DNA of 52,847 bases from NCBI GenBank assembly GCA_019739215.1, contig JAHHDR010000045.1, forward strand, positions 1 through 52,847. The letters are read 5' to 3'. The number at the start of each line of letters is the position of its first letter. The stretch's first letter is position 1. The notes under the pieces were generated by a model. It made no database searches. It saw nothing but the letters and a program-made list of their open reading frames with translations, and was not told the DNA's origin. The DNA comes from Rhizobium sp. Lineage in GTDB: Bacteria; Pseudomonadota; Alphaproteobacteria; Rhizobiales; Rhizobiaceae. Below are positions 1 through 9,687 of this stretch, piece after piece. Both the position numbers and the translations under genes were made by a program.

Positions 1-116
1 CGGACCACGATGCCATCGACTATGCAGCGCTTGCCGGTTGGTCTGAACTCATCGTCGATACGCGCAACGCCTTCGGTCGCCGCGCGCTGGCCGGCGGTCA
101 CATCATCAAGGCGTAG
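1..116 (+). CDS. UDP-sugar dehydrogenase, 3' fragment (mirror copy)
   Basis: These are the last 38 codons, in frame from base 3, of the nucleotide sugar dehydrogenase found complete at 23700-25049; the stop TAG is at 114-116. It is truncated only because the window starts here, inside the inverted-repeat arm. It overlaps by 11 nt the convergent DUF3095 gene. Confidence 0.9.
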   Translation, partial: DHDAIDYAALAGWSELIVDTRNAFGRRALAGGHIIKA

Positions 117-1287
117 CGGCCGACAAGGCTTGAGGGGCGAGGCCGCTTTCCTTCAGCCTGGCCGCAGCCAGCGCATAGCCCCCCGCGGCACCGTCGATGA
201 AATGCATGTGATCGCGGTGCATGGGATTGAGCACGAAACAGGTGATCAGCGCGGCGTCCTGTCGATGCAGCCCATAGCGGCAGACCCCGTTTCGCGCGGC
301 CTCCTTCAGCAGGGCCTCGATGCGTGCGAAGCTCGGACCATCCACGTCGACCGTCATCTTCAGGCCGTCGTCGAACTTGCGGAAGTCGCTGTTGTCGGAC
401 ACGTCGCGCTTGTAGAGACGCGCATCGAAACTGCCCAGCCTGACGTTCAGGCGGGCAAGCAGGTTTCCGAGATGGTACTGGCCGAGAATGGCGAGTTTCT
501 TCAGGAATTGGGAGCCCTGGGGCGCGGTCGTGCGGGCCTCCCATTCCAGGCTCTCGCGGGTCAGTCTCGGTGTCGGGCCGCTGGCTGGCACTGGATGGCC
601 GGCGCGTTCCTCGCTCGACACGATCGCGACAATGGCCGTGATCAGATCCCGGAATGCACTGTCGTCGCCACCGCGCACCGGCACCGCGATGATGGAGACA
701 ATCTCGCCGTGCCGCGACGGAATGGGGCTCCAGCGGCAGGACAGGCCGTTGAGGTCCGGCCGGGTGTTGGGGGCGGCCTTGGCGATGCCGTAGTGGCCGC
801 TCTTCATCTGGGCCTCGGCCCATGTCGCGCCGCCGCCAGCGAACATGGCGTAGGAGGCATGCTCGCTGACCTTGTATCTTGCGACAAGGACGTCGAACCC
901 CGCCTTGCGGATGTCGGAAAGCGGAATGACGGCAGCGCGCATGTCGAGTCCCATCTCCTCGTCCGCCCAGGTCCGAACCGCTGCAATAGCGGCGCGCGCG
1001 CCCTCAAGCCCCGATGGCGGCACGGCCACGGTCGCGCCATCGCCGCCGAAGACGAAGGGAAGGTCCGCATCGCCGGACGCGTTGAGCACGGCGGATATGA
1101 TCGCTGCGCCGGCGATATTGACGGCCTTGTAGTTGCCCGCGCCGATCGCCCCGGTCGAGTTGACGATATCGCCGGCGATCAGCACCCAGTCGTCCGGCAG
1201 GGGGCGGTAGTTCTCGAGGTTGGTTACGCCTTCGAAGTCCTCGAAGACCGGCACTGTATCGAAAAATCTGTCGCTGCTCGCATCCAT
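106..1287 (-). CDS. DUF3095 family protein (mirror copy)
   Basis: Identical copy of the gene at 22529-23710. It is a 393-residue cyclase-like protein that lies downstream of the FkbM methyltransferase on the same strand with a 41-nt gap. See the right-arm entry for the motifs. Confidence 0.85.
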   Translation of the reverse strand: MDASSDRFFDTVPVFEDFEGVTNLENYRPLPDDWVLIAGDIVNSTGAIGAGNYKAVNIAGAAIISAVLNASGDADLPFVFGGDGATVAVPPSGLEGARAAIAAVRTWADEEMGLDMRAAVIPLSDIRKAGFDVLVARYKVSEHASYAMFAGGGATWAEAQMKSGHYGIAKAAPNTRPDLNGLSCRWSPIPSRHGEIVSIIAVPVRGGDDSAFRDLITAIVAIVSSEERAGHPVPASGPTPRLTRESLEWEARTTAPQGSQFLKKLAILGQYHLGNLLARLNVRLGSFDARLYKRDVSDNSDFRKFDDGLKMTVDVDGPSFARIEALLKEAARNGVCRYGLHRQDAALITCFVLNPMHRDHMHFIDGAAGGYALAAARLKESGLAPQALSAATP

Positions 1288-1328
1288 GCGCCGGACACTA
1301 TCACGATCGTTCTCGGGAAGCGACGGGC

Positions 1329-2222
1329 TCAGGGAAGCAGCAGGATATCGAACTGCTCCCGATCGCGCGGTATATCCCGGACCTTCATCCGTTCCTCGCT
1401 GTCGTCATTGTAGAAGACGAAGCACTCCTCATAGTAACCCGCGAGAAAGGCAACGAAGTCCGCGGATTTTTCCGGTCCGTAGAAATCGCCGGTGAATTCC
1501 ATGTGAACGGGAATGCGACGCATGAAGAGGGACTGCATCGATCGGCAGGCAACGGGCTCGTAGCCTTCGATATCCATCCAGACGGCTCCCACATCCGCCT
1601 CCGCGACGCCGGCACGCGCGAGGATTTCGGGGACGGGAAGGGCCGGAACGACGATCCTGCGGTCCTTGACATGACGGGAGTGCGGGCTGCTCTTGCCGTG
1701 ATTGTCGGGATGAAGGAAGAAGTCGATGGTGCCCTCGCTTTCGCCAGCGGCAAAGGGCATGCGCCTGACGAGGGATGCCAGGCCATTCTGCCGGACATTC
1801 TCTTCCAGAAGCTCGAAATTGCGCGGATCCGGCTCGACGGCGACGATCTGGTCGAAGGCGCCGGTGAGCGCGAAATAGACGGTATGCGAGCCGATATTGG
1901 CGCCGATCTCGAGCAGCGCCTTGCCCTCGACGTCAATGCCGAGTTCCGCGAGCTTGCCCATCATACGACCGACATGGTCGCGATCGAAATGGTTCTTCAC
2001 GAAGATGCTGCGGCCAAGATAGTCCTCCGGCGAGAAGGTCATCAGGTGGTCGCCGCAATCGACGGTCATGAAGCGGGTTCGCGGTCCGATGGCCTTGATC
2101 AGCAGGTCCCGTCCGTAGCGGGTGTCGAAGAACTTGAGCGCAAGCCTGTCACGCCATTTCCGCAGCCGCACTCTTCGTCCTTGGCCCAAGCCAGCATCCT
2201 CAATTATCGACGGTCTGTTCAC
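1329..2222 (-). CDS. FkbM family methyltransferase (mirror copy)
   Basis: Identical copy of the gene at 21594-22487. It encodes a 297-residue SAM-dependent methyltransferase with a GTG start, and it is divergent from the [2Fe-2S] cyclase gene. Confidence 0.85.
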   Translation of the reverse strand: MNRPSIIEDAGLGQGRRVRLRKWRDRLALKFFDTRYGRDLLIKAIGPRTRFMTVDCGDHLMTFSPEDYLGRSIFVKNHFDRDHVGRMMGKLAELGIDVEGKALLEIGANIGSHTVYFALTGAFDQIVAVEPDPRNFELLEENVRQNGLASLVRRMPFAAGESEGTIDFFLHPDNHGKSSPHSRHVKDRRIVVPALPVPEILARAGVAEADVGAVWMDIEGYEPVACRSMQSLFMRRIPVHMEFTGDFYGPEKSADFVAFLAGYYEECFVFYNDDSEERMKVRDIPRDREQFDILLLP

Positions 2223-2226
2223 GGCT

Positions 2227-2250
2227 TAGCAAATCCCGCCGATATTGCTA
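2227..2250. promoter_or_regulatory. Inverted repeat between divergent FkbM and cyclase genes (mirror copy)
   Basis: TAGCAA and TTGCTA form a perfect 6-bp inverted repeat separated by 12 nt in the 82-nt gap between the two divergent genes. The spacing (18 nt centre to centre, about two helical turns) suits a dimeric regulator. The assignment as an operator is inferred. The mirror is at 21566-21589. Confidence 0.3.
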
Positions 2251-2304
2251 CGGGAGAATCGATGGCATAGGTTTAGGCCAGGATACGGAGTCCGCAACAC
2301 GTCC

Positions 2305-3963
2305 ATGATCAGCACCGTCGTCAAATCCAGGGTGCACATAATTTCGGGTCTTGTCCTCGCCGTCTTCCTCGCGAGCCATTTCGCAAATCATGCGCTCGGC
2401 ATCGTTTCCGTCAGCCTGATGGAGCGCGGACGGGGAATTTTCAACATCCTCTGGCGCAGTTCGCCGGGCACAGTCCTGCTCTATGGCGCGCTGCTGGCGC
2501 ATTTCCTGCTGGCGCTCGATGCGCTCTGGCGACGGGGTTCGCTGCGCATGCCGGTTGCCGAGGCGCTGAAGATCGGGTTCGGCCTCGCCTTGCCGCTGCT
2601 GCTCGCCGAGCACGTCATCGCGACACGGCTCGAATACACGATGACCGGTTTTGTCCGCGGCTATCCGGAGGTGCTGCGCGCGATCAATGTATCGTCGGGA
2701 AAGGTCGCGCTCTATGCGGCGGTCCTGGTCATCGCCTGGGCGCATGGCTGCCTCGGTATCTGGTTCTGGCTGCGCGGACGCGCCTGGTTCCAGCGCTTTG
2801 CGCCGGTGTTTCACATGATGGCCGTGGTGGTTCCCTTGCTGGCGCTGACCGGCATGTTCTCCGGCCTTCGCTGGGCCGCGGCGATGCCCGCGACGGCCAA
2901 TGACGTCGCGCCGCTGGCATTGTCGACGATCTACGCGATCATCAACTTCTTCTACCTCGGTTTTGCCATGCTGGTGGTTTCGATCGTGCTGCTGAAATTC
3001 CTGCCGAACAAGACGCGGATCCGGATCCGCTACCCGGGCGGCAGGGTCGTGGCGGTCGATCCGGGGACCAGCGTGCTCGAGGCAAGCCGCTCGGCGGGCA
3101 TACCGCATGTCTCAGTCTGCGGCGGGCGCGGGCGCTGTTCCACCTGCCGAGTCCGGGTTATCGAGGGCATGGAGGGGCAGCCGGAGGCGGAAAGCCGGGA
3201 GCGGGCCACGCTCAAGAGCATATCGGCCGCGCCGGACGTGCGTCTGGCCTGCCAGTTGCGCCCGACGCGAGACCTTACCGTCGCGCCGCTGGTCGATGCC
3301 GGATCGGTTCCGCGGATCGTTCGACCGGCGCAGGATTCCGCCGCCGGGCAGGAGCGCCTGGTCGCAGCGCTGTTCTGCGACCTCCGGGGGTTCACCGAAC
3401 TGTCCGAACGCAAGCTGCCTTATGATGTCGTCTTCCTGCTCAACCGCTACTTCGCGACGGTCGGACGGGCGGTCGAGGACGCGGGCGGCGTGGTCGACAA
3501 ATATATCGGCGACGGCGCGATCGCCCTTTTCGGGCTCGAGACCAGTTTCCCCGTGGCGTGCCGCCAGGCGTTGATGGCGGCGGTGAAGCTGGGCGAGGGG
3601 ATCGAGGAACTCAACGCCGCTTTCCAGTCCGAACTGCAGACGCCGCTCCGGATCGCCATCGGGCTGCATGCGGGGCCGGCGGTCGTCGGGCAGATGGGGC
3701 ATGGCAAGGTCTCGTCGCTTACGGCCATCGGCGACACGATCAACACGGCGAGCCGCCTTGAGGGACTGGCAAAGGCGCGCAATGTGCAACTCGCCGTCTC
3801 GGCCGATCTGGTCAAGCTTGCTGGCGTTTCGATACCGGAACACACCAGCGAGGCCATCGAGATCCGGGGGCGGGAGGCCAAGCTCGAAACCTGGATCGTG
3901 TCCCGCGTCAGCGACATCGCCGAGGCGGTCCGGGTTCCCGAAAGCGTGAAGGCCACCGCCTGA
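2305..3963 (+). CDS. Membrane [2Fe-2S] class III nucleotide cyclase (mirror copy)
   Basis: Identical copy of the gene at 19853-21511: membrane domain, ferredoxin domain and class III cyclase domain, 552 residues from the ATG at 2305. The stop codon directly abuts the LysR stop codon (TGATCA at 3961-3966). Confidence 0.85.
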   Translation: MISTVVKSRVHIISGLVLAVFLASHFANHALGIVSVSLMERGRGIFNILWRSSPGTVLLYGALLAHFLLALDALWRRGSLRMPVAEALKIGFGLALPLLLAEHVIATRLEYTMTGFVRGYPEVLRAINVSSGKVALYAAVLVIAWAHGCLGIWFWLRGRAWFQRFAPVFHMMAVVVPLLALTGMFSGLRWAAAMPATANDVAPLALSTIYAIINFFYLGFAMLVVSIVLLKFLPNKTRIRIRYPGGRVVAVDPGTSVLEASRSAGIPHVSVCGGRGRCSTCRVRVIEGMEGQPEAESRERATLKSISAAPDVRLACQLRPTRDLTVAPLVDAGSVPRIVRPAQDSAAGQERLVAALFCDLRGFTELSERKLPYDVVFLLNRYFATVGRAVEDAGGVVDKYIGDGAIALFGLETSFPVACRQALMAAVKLGEGIEELNAAFQSELQTPLRIAIGLHAGPAVVGQMGHGKVSSLTAIGDTINTASRLEGLAKARNVQLAVSADLVKLAGVSIPEHTSEAIEIRGREAKLETWIVSRVSDIAEAVRVPESVKATA

Positions 3964-4863
3964 TCAGTCCGGCAGGAACAAAGTGCGATCCTGCCGGGCC
4001 AGTTGCACCAGTGCTTCGGAAATGATCCGGATGCGCTCCACGCCACGCAGGTCCTCGTGCACCGTCAGCCAGTAGCTGCGCGTGATCCTGTCGGCGGGCA
4101 GGATCGGCACAAGATCCGCCCGTCCGGCGCATATGAAGGCCGGGAGCATGCCGAGCGTCGAGCCGCTGCGGACCATCTCGACATGGGCGACGACGCTGGT
4201 GCTCTTCACGGTCGGTTGCATCCGGACCCCGTCGAAGACGAGATAGTCGAGCAGCGGCGTGTAGAGCAACTGAGGAATGTAGCCGCAGAGACGGTGGGAC
4301 TGCAGGTCGGCGGTCTCGGCCGGGCGCCCATGGCGGGCGAAATAGGCCTCGGTGCCGAAGAACTGCAGGACATAGTCGGTCAGTTTCCTCACAGCGATAT
4401 TGCCGAATTCCGGACGATCGAGGGTGATGGCGATGTCGACCTCGCGCGTGGCGAGCGAATAATTCTGCGGCAGCGCGACCAGTTCCAGCGCGATCTCCGG
4501 ATAGGCCTCCGCCAGTCCGCCGAGCCGGCCGGCGAGGTAGCCGACCCCGAGCCCTTCCGGCACGCCGATCCTGACGGTCCCGACGCGCGAGCCCTGCATG
4601 GCCTCCAGGACGGCGAGATCGGAGAGCAGACCGGATTCGAGACGCTCGGCGGTGCGGCGCAGTTGCTCGCCAGCGGCATTGATGCCGAGGCGGCGGCCGG
4701 CCCGGTCGAACAGGCGGATCGCGAGCCGGTTTTCGAGATTGGCCAAGCGGCGGGAAACGGTGGAATGGTCGAGTTCAAGCTGGCGGGCGGCCTCCGAGAC
4801 GGTGCCGGCACGGGCGATGGCGAGGAATATCCGCAGGTCGTCCCAATCCATTTCAGCTTCCAT
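3964..4863 (-). CDS. LysR family transcriptional regulator (mirror copy)
   Basis: Identical copy of the gene at 18953-19852. It is a 299-residue LysR regulator, divergent from the GMC oxidoreductase and convergent with the cyclase. Confidence 0.87.
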   Translation of the reverse strand: MEAEMDWDDLRIFLAIARAGTVSEAARQLELDHSTVSRRLANLENRLAIRLFDRAGRRLGINAAGEQLRRTAERLESGLLSDLAVLEAMQGSRVGTVRIGVPEGLGVGYLAGRLGGLAEAYPEIALELVALPQNYSLATREVDIAITLDRPEFGNIAVRKLTDYVLQFFGTEAYFARHGRPAETADLQSHRLCGYIPQLLYTPLLDYLVFDGVRMQPTVKSTSVVAHVEMVRSGSTLGMLPAFICAGRADLVPILPADRITRSYWLTVHEDLRGVERIRIISEALVQLARQDRTLFLPD

Positions 4864-4880
4864 GCACCTTGCTTGTGCAA
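4863..4880. promoter_or_regulatory. Candidate LysR operator (mirror copy)
   Basis: Two nested inverted repeats lie at the LysR start: TGCAC-N7-GTGCA (4863-4879) and TTGC-N4-GCAA (4869-4880). LysR proteins usually bind a T-N11-A dyad between their own gene and the divergent target, and this is the only 91-nt gap between lysR and the GMC gene. Binding is inferred. The mirror is at 18936-18953. Confidence 0.4.
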
Positions 4881-4954
4881 ATTTCGGCGTTGATACCGGA
4901 GGCGTTTGGTAGAACGATCGGGTGAGGCAGGCAAGTGATTGCTGGGAGGATCAG

Positions 4955-6586
4955 GTGGAGAATCGGCTTGAGGGCGACTACGACTATGTGATCGTCGGGG
5001 CGGGGACGGCCGGCTGCATCCTGGCCAACCAGCTATCGGCCGACCCGAGCAACCGCGTCCTGCTGCTCGAGGCCGGCGGTCGTGACAACTGGATCTGGTT
5101 TCACATTCCCGTCGGCTACCTGTTCGCGATCGGCAACCCGCGCGCCGACTGGATGTTTCGCACCGAGGCGGAGCCGGGCCTCAATGGCCGATCACTCGCC
5201 TATCCGCGCGGCAAGGTGATCGGCGGCTCCTCGGCCATCAACGCCATGATCGCCATGCGCGGCCAGGCCGCCGACTATGACCATTGGCGCCAGCTCGGCT
5301 TGACCGGCTGGGGGTGGTCGGACGTGTTGCCGCTGTTCCGGCGCATGGAAGACCATTTCCTCGGCGACAGCGAGCATCACGGCGTCGGCGGCGGCTGGCG
5401 GGTGGAGCCGCCGCGGATTGCCTGGCAGGTGCTGACCGCGGTGCAGCAGGCGGCGGCGGAGATGGGAATTCCGGTGAGCCCGGATTTCAACACCGGCGAC
5501 AACGAGGGTTCGGGCTATTTCCACGTCAACCAGAAGACCGGGCGCCGCTGGTCGTCGGCACGGGGATTCCTGAAACCGGTCCTTTCGCGCACCAACCTGC
5601 GGCTTGAAACCGGCGTCACGGTCGAGCGCCTGCTGTTCGAGGGACGCGCCGTTACCGGTCTCCGCTTCCGCCAGCACGGGGCGACGAAGTCGATCAAGGC
5701 GCGTCGCGAAGTGATCCTTTGCGCCGGCTCCATCGGGTCGACACAGATCCTGCAGCGCTCCGGGATCGGCCCCGGTGAATGGCTTGCGCCGCTCGGAATC
5801 GAAATGGTGCATGAGGTCAAGGGGTTGGGGCGCAACCTTCAGGATCATCTTCAGCAACGCGCAATCTATAAGGTGTCTGGTGTCAAGACCCTCAACGAGA
5901 CCTATCACAACCTGATCAAGCGCGGGATGATGGGGCTGGAATACGCCCTTCTCCGGCGCGGGCCATTGACCATGGCGCCATCGCAGCTCGGCATCTTCAC
6001 ACGCTCCGACCCGTCGCAGGAGCGGCCCAACATCCAGTTCCACGTCCAGCCGCTGTCGCTCGACAAGTTCGGCGAACCGCTGCACCGGTTCCCAGCGATC
6101 ACCGTCAGCGCCTGCAACCTTCGGCCCTCGTCGCGGGGCGTCATCCGGCTCAGAAGCGCCGATCTCGATGCGCCGCCGATCATCGCACCGAACTACCTGT
6201 CGACCGACGACGACCGGCAGGTTGCCGCCGATGCAATCCGGGTGACGCGGCGGCTGATGCGGCAGGCCGCGCTGGAGAGGTTTGCCCCGCAGGAATACCT
6301 CCCCGGCCCTGACGTCGGCGACGACGACGCGGCGCTGGCCAAGGCCGCGGGCGACATCGGCACGACCATCTTCCACCCGGTGGGCACGGCAAAGATGGGG
6401 CTGTCGTCAGACCCCTACGCGGTTGTCGACGCGCGGCTGCGGGTGCATGGTCTGTGCGGGTTGCGCGTCGTCGATGCCTCGGTCATGCCGACCATCACCT
6501 CGGGCAATACCAATACGCCGACCTCGATGATCGCCATGAACGGTGCTTCGATGATCATCGAGGATGCGAAAGCGGCGGTGGCATGA
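4955..6586 (+). CDS. GMC family oxidoreductase (mirror copy)
   Basis: Identical copy of the gene at 17230-18861: an FAD-dependent choline/alcohol dehydrogenase-like enzyme of 543 residues from the GTG at 4955. The start was chosen for the GGGAGGA ribosome-binding site at 4944-4950; an in-frame GTG at 4922 would add 11 residues. Confidence 0.88.
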   Translation: MENRLEGDYDYVIVGAGTAGCILANQLSADPSNRVLLLEAGGRDNWIWFHIPVGYLFAIGNPRADWMFRTEAEPGLNGRSLAYPRGKVIGGSSAINAMIAMRGQAADYDHWRQLGLTGWGWSDVLPLFRRMEDHFLGDSEHHGVGGGWRVEPPRIAWQVLTAVQQAAAEMGIPVSPDFNTGDNEGSGYFHVNQKTGRRWSSARGFLKPVLSRTNLRLETGVTVERLLFEGRAVTGLRFRQHGATKSIKARREVILCAGSIGSTQILQRSGIGPGEWLAPLGIEMVHEVKGLGRNLQDHLQQRAIYKVSGVKTLNETYHNLIKRGMMGLEYALLRRGPLTMAPSQLGIFTRSDPSQERPNIQFHVQPLSLDKFGEPLHRFPAITVSACNLRPSSRGVIRLRSADLDAPPIIAPNYLSTDDDRQVAADAIRVTRRLMRQAALERFAPQEYLPGPDVGDDDAALAKAAGDIGTTIFHPVGTAKMGLSSDPYAVVDARLRVHGLCGLRVVDASVMPTITSGNTNTPTSMIAMNGASMIIEDAKAAVA

Positions 6587-6612
6587 CCGAAGCCGCGACA
6601 AGGGAGTGAGGC

Positions 6613-7752
6613 ATGGATTTCGGACGGACGGAAGAAGAGCGCGCGATCTTCGACATGGCCCATGCCTTCGGGCAGGAGCGGATCGCACCCTTTGCCGGAG
6701 AATGGGAGGCGGCGGGGACCATCCCGCGCGAATTGCTCGCCGATATCGGGGCGCTGGGTCTGGGCGGGATCTACGTTTCCGAAGACCAGGGCGGTTCGGG
6801 CCTGAAGCGGCTCGACGCCGCCCTGATCTTCGAGGCACTGTCGATGGCCTGTCCGGCGGTGGCGGCCTTTGTGTCGATCCACAACATGTGCGCGTGGATG
6901 GTCGACCGCTATGGCTCTGCCGACTTGAAGGCGCGGCTGCTGCCCGAGATGTGCGCGATGACCTCGGTGGCCTCCTACTGCCTCACCGAGCCCGGATCGG
7001 GATCGGACGCGGCGGCCTTGCGGACGCGCGCGGCAAAGACCAATGACAGCTATGTCCTGTCCGGCACCAAGGCATTCATTTCCGGCGGGAACTACTCGGA
7101 CCTCTATATCGTGATGTGCCGGACCGGCGTCGACGGTCCGCGGGGGATCTCGACCGTGGTCGTGCCGAGCAGCAGCGCCGGGCTCAGCTTCGGCGCGCCA
7201 GAGAAGAAGATGGGCTGGAAGGCGCAACCCACCGCGGAGGTCCAGTTCGACGCATGCGCGGTGCCGCTTGACAACCTGCTCGGCGAGGAAGGACAGGGGT
7301 TCCGCTATGCGATGGCCGGGCTCGACGGCGGCCGGCTCAACATCGCCGCCTGCGCGCTCGGCGGCGCCCAGGCCGCACTCGACAAGACCGTCGCTTACAT
7401 GAAGGAGCGCAAGGCCTTCGGATCGAGGCTCGCCGAGTTCCAGGCCCTGCAGTTCAAGGTCGCGGACATGGAGACCGAGTTGCAGGCGGCGCGGATCTTC
7501 CTGCATCAGGCGGCGTGGAAACTCGACACCGGGGCGCCCGATGCCGGCAAGCACTGTGCCATGGCCAAGCGCTTCGTAACCGATGTCGCCTTCGAGGTCG
7601 CCAACAGCGCGCTCCAACTCCATGGCGGCTATGGCTACCTCGCCGATTACGGGATCGAGAAGATCGTGCGGGATCTCCGCGTCCACCAGATCCTCGAGGG
7701 CACGAACGAAATCATGCGCGTGATCATCGCGCGGCAGATCTTTGCGGATTGA
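6613..7752 (+). CDS. Acyl-CoA dehydrogenase, isobutyryl-CoA type (mirror copy)
   Basis: Identical copy of the gene at 16064-17203. This 379-residue flavoprotein dehydrogenase follows the GMC gene by 26 nt and precedes the hydrolase gene by 4 nt. Confidence 0.88.
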   Translation: MDFGRTEEERAIFDMAHAFGQERIAPFAGEWEAAGTIPRELLADIGALGLGGIYVSEDQGGSGLKRLDAALIFEALSMACPAVAAFVSIHNMCAWMVDRYGSADLKARLLPEMCAMTSVASYCLTEPGSGSDAAALRTRAAKTNDSYVLSGTKAFISGGNYSDLYIVMCRTGVDGPRGISTVVVPSSSAGLSFGAPEKKMGWKAQPTAEVQFDACAVPLDNLLGEEGQGFRYAMAGLDGGRLNIAACALGGAQAALDKTVAYMKERKAFGSRLAEFQALQFKVADMETELQAARIFLHQAAWKLDTGAPDAGKHCAMAKRFVTDVAFEVANSALQLHGGYGYLADYGIEKIVRDLRVHQILEGTNEIMRVIIARQIFAD

Positions 7753-7756
7753 GGAG

Positions 7757-8812
7757 ATGATGGAAGCGGATCGGAATATCCATGTACGGGTCGAGGGTCG
7801 TGTCGGGCGCATCACGCTTGCGCGGCCGCAGGCGCTCAATGCCGTCAACCAGCCGATTGTCGACGCGATGACGCGGGCACTGCTCGCCTGGGAGCGGGAC
7901 GACGCCGTGAGTCTTGTCCTGGTCGACGCGGACGGCGAAAAAGCGTTCAGCGCCGGCGGTGACCTCGCCTTCGTCTATCGCTGCGGCAAGGCAGGCGACA
8001 TCGACGGTCCCAATCGATTCTGGCGCGACGAGTATCGGTTGAATGCCCTCATTGCGCGCTATTCGAAGCCTTATGTCGCCGTCATGGACGGCATCGTCAT
8101 GGGCGGCGGCGTCGGGATCTCCGCGCATGGCTCGCACCGGATCGTGACCGATGCATCCATGGTCGCCATGCCGGAATGCGCCGTCGGCCTCGTCACCGAC
8201 GTGGGCGGATCCTGGCTGCTGAACAAGGCTCCCGGCCATATGGGCGAATATCTCGGCCTGACAGGTGCGCGGATGAAGGGAGAGGATGCGATCCATGCCG
8301 GCTTTGCGGATCACTATGTCCATCGCCGCAGGCTCGACGACCTGAAGGCGGCACTGGTGGATGCGGGGGACGTATCCGTGCTCGGCCACTTCGCCGAGGC
8401 CCCGCCGCCGTCGGAACTGGCGACACACCAGCCCGACGTCGACCGGATCTTTTCGGCGCCGTCCCTGCCGGAGATTCTCGACCGGCTCCGCGCCGAGGGA
8501 TCGGATTGGGCTCGGAGATCGCTCGAAGCGATCGAGAAGGGGTCGCCGCTTTCGGCGCTGATGATCCTGTGCGGGATTCGCGGCGCCACGTCGATGGAGA
8601 CGGCACTGCGCAACGAGTACCGCTTCGTGTCGCGCGTGCTTGAGCACGGTGATTTTCTCGAGGGCATTCGCGCCATCGTCATCGACAAGGATCGCAAGCC
8701 GGTCTGGCGTCATGCCGGCATCGCGGAGGTGCCGCCCGACCTGTTCGCCCTGATGCAGAGCATGGCGGAGGGCGGCGACATCGATCTCGACAGGTGGGAG
8801 GATCAGCCATGA
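7757..8812 (+). CDS. 3-hydroxyisobutyryl-CoA hydrolase (mirror copy)
   Basis: Identical copy of the gene at 15004-16059. It encodes a crotonase-fold thioesterase of valine catabolism, about 351 residues, with ATG codons at both 7757 and 7760. Confidence 0.85.
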   Translation: MMEADRNIHVRVEGRVGRITLARPQALNAVNQPIVDAMTRALLAWERDDAVSLVLVDADGEKAFSAGGDLAFVYRCGKAGDIDGPNRFWRDEYRLNALIARYSKPYVAVMDGIVMGGGVGISAHGSHRIVTDASMVAMPECAVGLVTDVGGSWLLNKAPGHMGEYLGLTGARMKGEDAIHAGFADHYVHRRRLDDLKAALVDAGDVSVLGHFAEAPPPSELATHQPDVDRIFSAPSLPEILDRLRAEGSDWARRSLEAIEKGSPLSALMILCGIRGATSMETALRNEYRFVSRVLEHGDFLEGIRAIVIDKDRKPVWRHAGIAEVPPDLFALMQSMAEGGDIDLDRWEDQP

Positions 8813-9687
8813 AGATCGGCTTTTTCGGACTGGGCAACATGGGAGGGCCGATGGCGTCGAACCTCGCCAGGGCCGGGCACGAACTTACCGGATACGATCC
8901 GGTGGGCACGACGGCGGAGGGTGTCGTCGCGGCGCAGAGCGCGACGGAAGCGGTGGCCGGCCAGGATGTCGTCATCACCATGCTGCCGAATGGCAAGATC
9001 CTGCGTGACGTCTACGACGAGATCGTCGGACACGGCGCGCAGGGTGCGCTATTCGTCGATTGCTCCACGGTCGATGTCGACAGCGCGCTCCATGCCCATG
9101 CCAGGGCGCGCGCGGCTGGCATCGACAGTCTCGATGCGCCGGTTTCTGGCGGGATCTCGGGCGCGGCCGCGGGCACGCTGACCTTCATGGTCGGGGGCGA
9201 TGCGACGGCCTACGCCCGCGCAGTGCCGCTGTTCGACATCATGGGGCAGAAGGCCGTGCATTGCGGCGCCGATGGCACCGGGCAGGCCGCCAAGATCTGC
9301 AACAACATGATCCTCGGGATCTCGATGATTGGCGTCTGCGAGGCGTTTGCGCTGGCCGACAGACTCGGCCTCGACCGGCAGAAGATGTTCGATGTCGCCT
9401 CGACCTCGTCGGGCTCCTGCTGGGCGCTCAACAGCTATTGCCCGGCGCCCGGCGTCGGTCCGAAAAGCCCCGCGGACAACGGCTACAATCCCGGCTTCGC
9501 GGCCGAGCTCATGCTCAAGGACCTGATGCTGAGCCAGGCGGCGGCCGAAGTGGTGAATGCGCCTACCCCCCTTGGCGCGGCCGCGGCGGCGTTCTATCAG
9601 GCATTCGTCGACCATGGCGGACGGGGCAGGGATTTCTCCGCCGTGCTGCCGAGGCTGACTGAAATGAAGCGCGGAGAAGAGCCATGA
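8809..9687 (+). CDS. mmsB: 3-hydroxyisobutyrate dehydrogenase (mirror copy)
   Basis: Identical copy of the gene at 14129-15007: a 292-residue NAD-dependent dehydrogenase. Its start ATGA overlaps the stop of the hydrolase gene, and the GGGAGGA ribosome-binding site at 8796-8802 fixes the start at 8809. Confidence 0.88.
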   Translation: MKIGFFGLGNMGGPMASNLARAGHELTGYDPVGTTAEGVVAAQSATEAVAGQDVVITMLPNGKILRDVYDEIVGHGAQGALFVDCSTVDVDSALHAHARARAAGIDSLDAPVSGGISGAAAGTLTFMVGGDATAYARAVPLFDIMGQKAVHCGADGTGQAAKICNNMILGISMIGVCEAFALADRLGLDRQKMFDVASTSSGSCWALNSYCPAPGVGPKSPADNGYNPGFAAELMLKDLMLSQAAAEVVNAPTPLGAAAAAFYQAFVDHGGRGRDFSAVLPRLTEMKRGEEP